A stretch of 35,785 nucleotides of DNA from positions 101,515-137,299 of the forward strand of contig CACRSC010000003.1 in assembly GCA_902651635.1 (NCBI GenBank), written 5' to 3'. A program made the translations under genes and the position numbers. The stretch is from Mastigamoeba balamuthi (Eukaryota; Evosea; Mastigamoebida; Mastigamoebidae). Below are positions 28,714-35,785 of this stretch, piece by piece. Numbering within the stretch: the first letter of the stretch is position 1; each line of letters starts with the position of its first letter. The notes below the pieces were generated by a model. It saw only the letters and a program-made list of their open reading frames with translations, did no database searches and was not told where the DNA came from.

Positions 28714-31064
28714 ATGGTGGCGCTCTCTCTCATAGCCGTGACCGCTGTCCGCAACGCGCTTCCCCTCGAGGACAGAACGGCCGAAGCGCTGCGCTGGTCC
28801 ACTCTCCCAGAGCAATGGCGGTGCCACGTCATCGCCGCTGGTGGGGTCCAGGTGATCTCGGACGCCCTGGGCGCGCACCGGAACAGCCTGCGCGTGGCTG
28901 AGCGCGCGTTCGTGGCCGTCGGGGCGGTGTGCACTGGGACCTCCTCGACCGTCGAGCACAAGCAGCTGGATAAGTTGGCGCTGGAGGTGCTCGGGACAGT
29001 CGAGACGCAGGCGTGGCAGGGGAAGGGTAGCATCGGCGTCATGCACACGGCGTGCCGGGCGATTGCGCAGCTTCTGCTCGCCGCGCGCGTCCGGCTCGGG
29101 GAGAGCGATGCCCAGAGGGCCGTTGTGCTCTGCGTCGAAACACTCAAGGCGGGCCTCGCGCGCAAGGAGGGGGCCGACCTGCGGGCCCTCGACAGCGCCT
29201 GCTGGGCGCTGGGCGCTCTCTTTGGCAGCAACGACGACGGCAGTGGCAGGAGCTGCGGCTGCGGCGTGTGCCCCGCCGCACTGCTGGCGATGAGGGCCAC
29301 CGGCGGTGTGGAGGCTGTCGCCGGCGCCCTGCGTGCAGGCATGACGGCGAGCCACGTCGACGTGTCCGCGATGAGAGCGTGCGATGTGTTGTGGGGCCTC
29401 AGCGCGGTGCACGATGATGCCATCCTGTCGCGCGTGGCCCAGCAGGGCGCCGTCAGCGCTGTCCACTCGCTGCTCGCCCGCACGATCTCAGATGCGGCTG
29501 CAGTCCCGGAGGGCAGGCACTACTCGGAGCACGGCACGCACGAGATCCACAGCGCGGCCTCGATGCTTAGCAACATAGTAATTCATGGCCGCGCCGCGGA
29601 CAAGCGGACCGTGCTCGCCGAGGGCTTCTTTGTGGAGCTCCTCTATCGCTGTGCCCACTACCTGGACGTATCTGCGGCTCAGCTCGCGTGCACCGCCATC
29701 GCCGACGTTGCCTCCGAGCCTGGCCTCGGCCTCGGGCCCCACCACCTGTGGCTTGGCGTCCGCGTGGTAGTGACTGTCCTGAGCGAGTTCCTCGGGGCGC
29801 ATGGTGCAGTCGAGAAGGCCCTGGGTGCGTTGCTGGCCCTCGCCACCTCGCAGCACAGCACCGGCGGCTGCGACAGGGATGACACCCGAAAGCTCATGTC
29901 GGAGCTCTGCGACCCGCAGCTTAGCGGGCTGGTTGGCGCTGCCAACGACGTCCACCTGCACTACGAAGCCCTGTCGCGGGTTGCGAAAAAGTGCCGAGAC
30001 CGCTTGAAGGAACTCCAGGCAGCCGAACTCGCAGCCCGAGGGCTGCGATCGAGGACAGTGGCCACGCAGGGGAGGCCCCGAACAGGAATGATGACGCCGA
30101 GAGGAATCAGGATGCTGTCGCGGAGACCGAGGCTAGTGGTCGTTCTGCCGAGGCCATGTACATGCCCGACGCCGAGCTCCCGGACCTCGTCGCCAAAGCC
30201 GAGAGCAGCGGCTACGCTGGGGAGGCCCCACGCCAGACTGATGACGCCGAGATGAATCAGGACGTCGTCGCTGAGACCGAGGGCAGCAGCCATGCTGTCG
30301 AGGCCATGCACATGCCCGACGCTGAGCTGGCACTGAACCCAGACCTTGTCACCCAGGCCGTGGACAGCGTGTGCTCGCTGCCGAACGTGGACCCCGCGAC
30401 GGGAGCCACTGCGCTGCCGCTGGTGCTTGACGAGAGCGTGACGGTGACGAGTCTCGGGAAGGTCGTCGACTGGCCATACTTCCACACAGAGCGCTACCTC
30501 TGGCCGCTGGGCTACAGCGCAGTGCGCCAGTACCCATCGTGCCGGGACCCGCCGGCGCTGGCGCACTACGACTGCATGATCGGTGCCAAGACCAACATCG
30601 AGGGGACGCAGGAGCCCGAGTTCCGCGTGACGCTGCGCGGGTCGCCGGCGACATTTGTGGCGCCGACACCCGGACTGGCGGTCAGCCAGATGTTCCGGCA
30701 GCTCTCGTCGCTCTGCATCCTGCGCGGCATCACGGTGCCACAGAGCAAGACGGGCCCCGACTTCTTCGGCCTCGGCCACCCCGTTGTCATCGCCGTCCTT
30801 CAGCAGCACCCGGGCGCCCGCAGGTGCTCCAAGTACGTCTTCAAGCGCGTCGAGCAGTGGACCCCGCAACAGCAGCCGCCGCCACAGCAGCCACCTCTGG
30901 CGCTAGCACAACTCGCAGCGGCAGAGGCCCCGCCCTCTGTGCAGGTGCCGGTGCAGCCAGTGCAGCCGTACAGGCCTCTACTGGCACTGGCATCGCTGGG
31001 GCCGCCACCGACGTCCCAGTTCGTTGCGGGTGCAAGGCCCGGCAGCAACCCAGGCAGCCAGTAG
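28714..31064 (+). CDS. Armadillo-like repeat protein with C-terminal FYRN-FYRC module (frame break inside)
   Basis: No named orthologue recognised. Start chosen at an in-frame ATG (28714, MVALSLIAVTAVRNALPLED); the frame is open upstream to 28255, so an earlier start is possible. About 430 codons look like helical armadillo-type repeats: AAGGVQVISDALGAHRNS, DSACWALGALFGSNDD, VEAVAGALRAGM, IHSAASMLSNIVIHGRAA. Near 30000-30060 the conserved reading passes to another frame (from about RLKELQAAELAA to EDSGHAGEAP) without a credible intron, so a frameshift, sequencing error or two genes must be assumed. The second part has a pair of 50-aa acidic repeats (starting near 30057 and 30207), then FYRN/FYRC-type signatures: YLWPLGYSAVRQYPS, HYDCMIGAK, PEFRVTLRGSPATF, DFFGLGHPVVIAVLQ, CSKYVFKRVEQW. 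A Pro/Gln-rich tail follows. FYR modules occur in chromatin proteins such as MLL and TBRG1, so a nuclear role is inferred. The first frame alone would stop at 30255. Confidence 0.65.
30057..30356 (+). repeat. 150-bp in-frame tandem duplication encoding 50-aa acidic repeat
   Basis: Two units (30057-30206 and from 30207) encode the patterns SG(H/Y)AGEAP, DDAE-NQD-VAETE and EAM(Y/H)MPDAEL. The second unit is slightly diverged at its end. The units separate the armadillo-like part from the FYR module and are rich in Glu, Asp and Ala. Confidence 0.85.
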
Positions 31065-32805
31065 CCTGCGGTGTTTGCGTGGGGGTCGACTGTATCGATT
31101 GTTTCAGTTTTAAGCCCGGCACAGACCGCAAACAACAGCCCGGCTTCCAACACTGGTGTGCTCTGCCTGCCTGCGTGCTCTGGGGTGATGTTACATGTAC
31201 GTAACTTCTTGATGTCTCAATCGGAGCTGGAGAAAAACTGCAGCAAGATTCAAAGTAAAGGAGAGAGAGGCGCTTGCCGAACACCTGTGCCGAGAGCTCA
31301 GAGAAGGAAAGAGCCGGATCAAACTGCATTGTACTGGCCACGGCAGGTTCGGATGGCACACTGAGGTGCTGTTTTGGGAATGCCAGAAGGCCAGACTTCT
31401 TGTGTGCGTATCCCTCACCTTATTCTTTTCGCACACAGAAACGTAGATTGTATAGGGTGAAGTCCCCTAAAGGCGGTAAGGACCTTATTCACGGTAAATA
31501 TCTTTGAACTGTACAGAAGGTACAGACGAAGCTAGATACTTCAGTTTCCTGGTGGCAGCACACATACGAGCATGGCATCCGCTTCACACACGGGCTCTTC
31601 CCTGGGCTGCTGGAAAGAAGTGCTCAATGTGCTCATAAAACCACAAAATTTGAGGCAAAGTAAGGGCCAAGTATTCGGGAAAATTGAACTTAGTAGGTAG
31701 ATTCTGCTGTAGCTAGCAGGAACCATCTGCAAACCACATACTCTGGTATTCTGACAACTGATCATCATGCAAATGAACTGTTTCTCTTTGTTCATCTCTC
31801 ACAGGTTGTTTTGTTCATGAGGGATCTGTCTCTCCTGCATGACTCCATTCCACTATGTCGCCAGTGTGCTGAAGTTTCTACATAGCTGCAGGAACCACTG
31901 CAGAGACAGTGCACATAGGTCCAGCCACAGCTGCAGGGGCCGAATTGAATGGTCCATCCTGGGATTGTGCAGCGCCAGACTCCCTCTGTAGCCCTTGGAG
32001 CTTGACGTCGTAGCCCCTGAGTGCACAGAAGACCTGGTGATGACGGGCAACACGTCGGGCACGTTGGACGTCACACTGATATCTGAGGCATCCAGCTTCT
32101 GGCACTGGCGTTTGCAAGAACGTCGTTCTTGGTGGCAGTGACGTCCCTGGGGACCGAGTCCTTGTACTTGGGGGACCATCCAAAAGTGATATTTCAGGGA
32201 CCAGCCCGATCAGGTCGGTGCAGGGGTGCTAAGAATGTCAGATTTGAGTTGATGGTAAGAGTATCTTGAAAATGAGTGATTATTGTAATTCAATTGATAA
32301 GCACCTTAATTGACTACATTCGCGTCACTGAAGTTAGACCGTCACAACTTAGTAGTTGAAAATCCTCAACTTAAGCACACCTTGTAATGTACTACTGCAC
32401 AGCTTATGTGTGCTCTTCTTCTACGAAGATAAATCTCAGAGTCCATACATGTGTGCCAAAGCATCATGCTTGTGCGGGTGTTGGCGCGTTTTCTGACACA
32501 TAAAACCACAACTGCATTTGCATACAGAGGTAATTGAGGGATAATCTCATCAGTTGGTCAACATGCCAAGTTCAATGTTCATAATGAGAACATATGGCAA
32601 AATCTGTTATGTACATGATCAACCAGGCACCACCATAAGGAAAAACAGAAGACATTTAATTTGTAGTAAGTTTGATTGATTATGAAAAAAGAAAGATAAT
32701 ATTGTAAACAGAAAATGATAAGCAGTATGAGAACACAGAATAATCAGATAACTGTATAACATTATACACTCGAGCTTAGTTATACATTCGAGCTATCATA
32801 CATTC
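31065..32805. other. AT-richer intergenic region, nothing recognised
   Basis: After the armadillo/FYR stop the base composition shifts to AT-rich (clearly from about 31200), and codon-like patterns disappear. A minus-strand frame at 31853-32179 (contains SNVPDVLPVITRSSVHSG) is the longest, but has no known domain and no matching neighbour. No tRNA or long repeat was found. Confidence 0.5.
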
Positions 32806-33180
32806 GGAACTGATGCTTTCGCGACACTTTGAAAGTGTTACTCACAACTTCCTTAAAAGTGTTGTGAAAGTGACACTTTATGAAGCAGCACAAGCACAGC
32901 TTTTTCAAAAGTGTTACTTCTGCACCTTTTTGGAATTTTCGCTTTTGCGACACATATGAAATTTCATGCTTGTGGTATTTGGAACTGTTGCTTTCGGGAC
33001 ACTTTGAAAGTACCACTCAACTCTTATGATAGTGTTGTGAAAGCAACACTTTGTGAAGCAGCAAGCACAAGCTCATCTTTTTCAACATTTTACTTATGCA
33101 CCAATTTGGAATTATCGCTTTCGCGACACTTTTGAAATGTCATGTTCATGACATTTGGAACTGTCACTTAGTCTAGCACA
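32806..33180. repeat. 175-176-bp tandem repeat, two copies plus a start of a third
   Basis: Units begin with GGAACTG at 32806, 32981 and 33157. Shared landmarks: CTTTCG(C/G)GACACTTTGAAAG, AGTGTTGTGAAAG, GAAGCAGCA, TTTTTGGAA-like, and TCGCTTT(C/T)GCGACAC. The units are about 75-80% alike by eye. Within each unit, ACACTTT / AAAGTGT inverted motifs could form hairpins. AT-rich, non-coding; satellite-like. Confidence 0.85.
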
Positions 33181-34043
33181 TTTTACTGCATACTCCAAAC
33201 AGAAAACAACAAGAAGAGTAAAGAGAGTAAGATGAGTAAGTCTAGTAAAGAGTAAAGAGTACTCAAGTGGCTCAGAGATACAGACCAGACAGTGTTTGTT
33301 TATCTTACATTTTCTCATTCTTAGTTTTTCAGACAAATTCAGAGCTCTACAGAACTTCTCATCTCTTATTCACCTATGTCAACTGAAAGCAACACTAGTT
33401 CACTGATCCACAAATTGTGGTTGGATATTGCAGCTCATATGTTTAGATTGCTCTGTTCATTCTAATTTTTAGTGTTTTTTGAAACTGGTAAAATGGTACA
33501 TTTGGCTGCAAAGACGTATCTTTAAATGATAATGGCTTTGAGTTGCTGACTACAGAGAGCACCTAGGCAGGTGGCATGCCTGCCCTTAGAGATACGCTGC
33601 TATGATACCTGTGCCTGGACAACTTCAGTTCGTATGAAACTCAGAATTCACAGTGTTTCAACAATTGATGAAAAAACTGTATAAGCAGAAGTACCATCCG
33701 GACAGCACAGGGTCCGAGTTCAACAGCAAGATAGCACTCTTTCATGCATGGCCAGGGAATTTGCACATCAGGGCACCCAAAACAGTACCCTGAGACAACT
33801 GCTCGATGGATAAGGCACTTGAGCAACCAGTGGTGACAGCTTCAGAATCTGTGATCAAGATTTAGATGCTGCGCGCCCTGGCTTTCAAGTGGTAGAATAT
33901 GTATTTCTTCACATTTCGGCCGGCGCGAAGCTGCATTGTGAGATCTCTGGAAGTATCTCTTGGAATCTCTTGTCGGGACCCCAAGATCTGAAATCCGGAA
34001 CTTGTCTTTTGATTTGGATTAGCGGGTCATGTCTCTGCTCGCC
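33181..34043. other. AT-rich intergenic region, nothing recognised
   Basis: Includes short AGTAAAGAGTA / AGTAAGTC sub-repeats at about 33216-33262. No gene or RNA structure could be supported. GC content rises again at about 33905, before the inverted-repeat copy starts at 34044. Confidence 0.45.
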
Positions 34044-34280
34044 TCTCCCGGGCGCCACAGTGACACTCAACCGCCCCCCCGTAGGGGCCGCCGATGGCCG
34101 ACTGGTATCTGCTGCTGCGCGTTTTGTGGACGGGTCCCGCGTGGCACAGTTATGGGTCGCTTCGCCCCGCCATGATCGACTCGAAGTTCGAGGGGCTCGG
34201 GCGGCGCTGCCTACAGCCTCCGCTCTGCGCGTCTTCGTTTTTCGTGTGCGTGCTGCCTGCGCCGGTTCCAACTTTGGCCC
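34044..34280 (-). repeat. Inverted partner of 26999-27235
   Basis: Begins TCTCCCGGGCGCCACAGTG and ends GGTTCCAACTTTGGCC. Beyond both ends the two loci diverge at once, which marks this ~237-bp block as a discrete mobile or duplicated unit. Confidence 0.92.
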
Positions 34281-34328
34281 TGTGTTGTATCTTCGCCGAG
34301 ATACTTGTCTGTGGAATCGGGCGATCCG

Positions 34329-34570
34329 CCCTGCGTCGAAATCGTACTCTGGGAGTATCTCTCTGGCCTGGCCATACCGCTCCATGGGGCCGCACTGCGC
34401 CTACCTACTAACATGGTACGACGTATGCGCTGACCGTCGCGAGCAGCGGCACCACGACGACAACCGGCCAGCAGGGCCTCGCCGAGAGGTCAGTGGCGTT
34501 CGGCGCCGGCGCCCCGCGGGCCGGTGCGTGCGCGCTGTGCAGGGCACTCCCCAGAGCTTGTCGCGGCCCG
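34329..34570 (+). repeat. Composite repeat: 47-bp block plus ~180-bp block shared with 23 and 24 kb
   Basis: 34329-34370 matches the block after the Tc1-like element (22970-23011). 34392-34570 matches 24104-24262. Here the two lie together, whereas in the left zone they are about 1.1 kb apart with other DNA between them, so this locus may preserve the more compact arrangement. Confidence 0.8.
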
Positions 34571-34659
34571 CTTGCGCTATCCGCCGCCCTGCGATTGTCC
34601 CCCGCCCAAGGGTTGCGGTATCCGGCTGGACGTTGTGTTCCGGCCGAGACAGAACCGCG

Positions 34660-34850
34660 TGCAGCGTGGACGCGGTCAAGGCGGGCCTGCTGGCGAGGGA
34701 CCTCGGGGCGCTGAACAGCGGGTGCTGGGTGCTGGGCGCTGGGCGCGCTCTTCGGTAACGACGACAACGCCGGGAGGGGCAGCGGGTGCGCCGATGAGGT
34801 CCTCGCGCCGCCACGGTGGCGTCGTTGCGCACGGTACTTAGCCCTCGAGC
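34660..34850 (+). pseudogene. Armadillo-like fragment, plus-strand copy
   Basis: Reads SVDAVKAGLLARDLGALNSG then CWVLG, after which the frame shifts by a short insertion (GGGCGCT duplicated) before ALFGNDDNAGRGSGC. This corresponds to CVETLKAGLARKEGADLRAL...CWALGALFGSNDD of the full gene at 29.13-29.25 kb. Only about 60 codons survive, bounded by unrelated DNA, and the piece faces the next fragment head to head. Confidence 0.75.
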
Positions 34851-34859
34851 ACGCCGGAC

Positions 34860-35494
34860 GCCCTCAGCGTGCACGGGTGGCCACGCTTCCCCTGAGGCCC
34901 GCGCGCAGGGCGCCAGCCACGGCCGCCACGCCGCCAGCCGACCTCATCAGCGCCAGCGCCACGCCGCCAACGGCGTACCCGCTACACCTCCCGGCTGCCG
35001 TCGTGGTCGTTGCCGATGAGCGCGCCCAGCGCTCAGCACCCGCTGTCCAGCGCCCCGAGGTCCCTCGCCAGCAGGCCCGCCTTGACCGCGTCCACGCTGA
35101 CCTGGACCGCCCGCGCGGCGTCGGCGTCCGCGCAGCGCACCCCGCCCGCCAGCAGCAGCACTCGCGATCGCCCCGCACCCGGCGCGCGCCACGTCGGCGC
35201 GCCCCCTATGTGTATCCACGGCGCGCAACGACCTGCCGTGCCAGCTCCGCCAGCCGCGCGTGAGTCGACGCCTTGGTGGTCGGCGCGCACACCGCCTCGA
35301 CGGCCGCGCAGCGCCCTCAGGGCCACCCGCGGGCTCGCCTCGTGCGCCCGCAGCCCGTCGACGAGCACCTCGATCCCCCCAGCCTCGACGACGGCGTGCC
35401 GCTGCTGCTCGGGCAGCGCAGCCCACCGCTGCGCGTCGCAGGTGTTCGTCTTGTCCGGTAGCGCCGCTGGCGCCACTCGCACCGCTGCGCGAGG
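34860..35494 (-). pseudogene. Armadillo-like fragment, minus-strand copy with frameshifts
   Basis: From the right it begins like the 25.9-kb copy (NTCDAQRWAALPEQQ..., EAGGIEVLVDGLRAHE), then shifts frame near 35308-35315, where GCCGCGCAGCGCC replaces GCCGCCAGCGCC. It continues with ARAVQVSVDAVKAGLLARDL and DSGC near 35030-35110, then loses frame again. It retains a middle segment that the 25-kb copy lacks, so the two fragments derive from different deletions of a similar parent. Confidence 0.75.
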
Positions 35495-35715
35495 AGCGAG
35501 CACGGATGCCAGGCAGCGCTCCCCGAGCCCCGTGAGTGACCCCAGTGGTGCCACCCCCACCCCCTCTGCCCCTTACGAAAGGGCACCCGGCCCCCGCGGG
35601 AAAAAGCGAGGGCTTGAGCGTGGGGCGGCCAAATCACGAGCGGGCTCGCAGCGGAACGCGCGTGTCCAAGAGCAGAGGAGCGCGTGTCCAAGAGCAGAGG
35701 AAAGAGAGTGAGCAT
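35495..35715 (-). repeat. Third copy of the inverted-repeat arm (35-kb locus)
   Basis: Matches 25915-26155 in the same orientation relative to its armadillo fragment (GAGTGACCCCAGTGGTGCCA, GCCCCCGCGGGA, GCGTGTCCAAGAGCAGA). A 21-bp piece around GCGTGTCCAAGAGCAGAGGA is tandemly duplicated at 35661-35701. No opposite arm is visible to the left in this window. Confidence 0.85.
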
Positions 35716-35785
35716 GTGCCGCCACCCATTGATTGCTGATTCGTGTGCGTGCGCTGGGGGGAGAGGGCGGAGAGGAGGGAGAGAA

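Noticed and set aside
31853-32179. Minus-strand open frame of about 108 codons in the AT-rich region
   Set aside because: No known domain, no conserved neighbour, and overlapping open frames in another phase; length is within what chance allows.

Overview
The window is nuclear DNA of a gene-dense, GC-rich unicellular eukaryote. Every conserved gene is interrupted by very short GT-AG introns (mostly 39-76 nt, several only 39-44 nt). Intergenic gaps between genes are often 50-350 bp, there are no bacterial-style operons, and the proteins are eukaryotic signalling and secretory types. A Gln-rich WW/tyrosine-kinase-like kinase, a class I-type PI3-kinase, a RhoGAP-like protein and PSI, rhomboid and SLC35 membrane proteins would suit an amoebozoan (for example an archamoeba or acanthamoeba-like organism). 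That taxonomic guess is inference only; nothing in the window names a species.

Layout. 1-2281: repeat-rich and gene-poor (palindromic CCGCTACA hairpins, a 43-bp duplication, a TGCCACTGGCA minisatellite, a possible retroelement remnant). 2282-21475 is the gene-rich core: a secreted PSI-CE2 esterase with a GPI-like tail (minus); a coiled-coil/RhoGAP-like protein (minus); divergently, a Gln-rich WW-TKL kinase (plus); PI3-kinase catalytic subunit (plus); convergently, a GT8 glycosyltransferase (minus); divergently, a rhomboid-like multispan protein and an SLC35-type nucleotide-sugar transporter (plus); a fragment duplicated from the PI3K 3' end; and an M20D amidohydrolase (plus).

21476-28250 is a repeat and mobile-element zone: a decayed Tc1-like transposon, a dispersed ~240-bp family in both orientations, a SPRY-like remnant, a 458-bp perfect-looking tandem duplication starting at a (GA)n tract, and a nested imperfect palindrome around 25.7 kb enclosing a piece of an armadillo-like gene. 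28714-31064 carries the long version of that gene: an armadillo-like helical-repeat region, an acidic 50-aa repeat pair and a FYRN-FYRC module, with an apparent reading-frame break between the first two parts. 31.1-33.9 kb is AT-richer and without recognisable genes, apart from a 175-bp tandem repeat. 34.0-35.8 kb returns to the GC-rich repeat zone, with long inverted and direct copies of the 24-27 kb material and two more broken armadillo fragments facing each other.

How the genes relate. The core holds a signalling set (PI3K, RhoGAP-like, TKL kinase) and a secretory/glycan set (GT8 enzyme, nucleotide-sugar transporter, CE2 esterase, rhomboid-like protein). Adjacency in a eukaryote does not prove joint function. 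The most unusual feature is the armadillo/FYR gene family, whose pieces are spread inside inverted-repeat structures.
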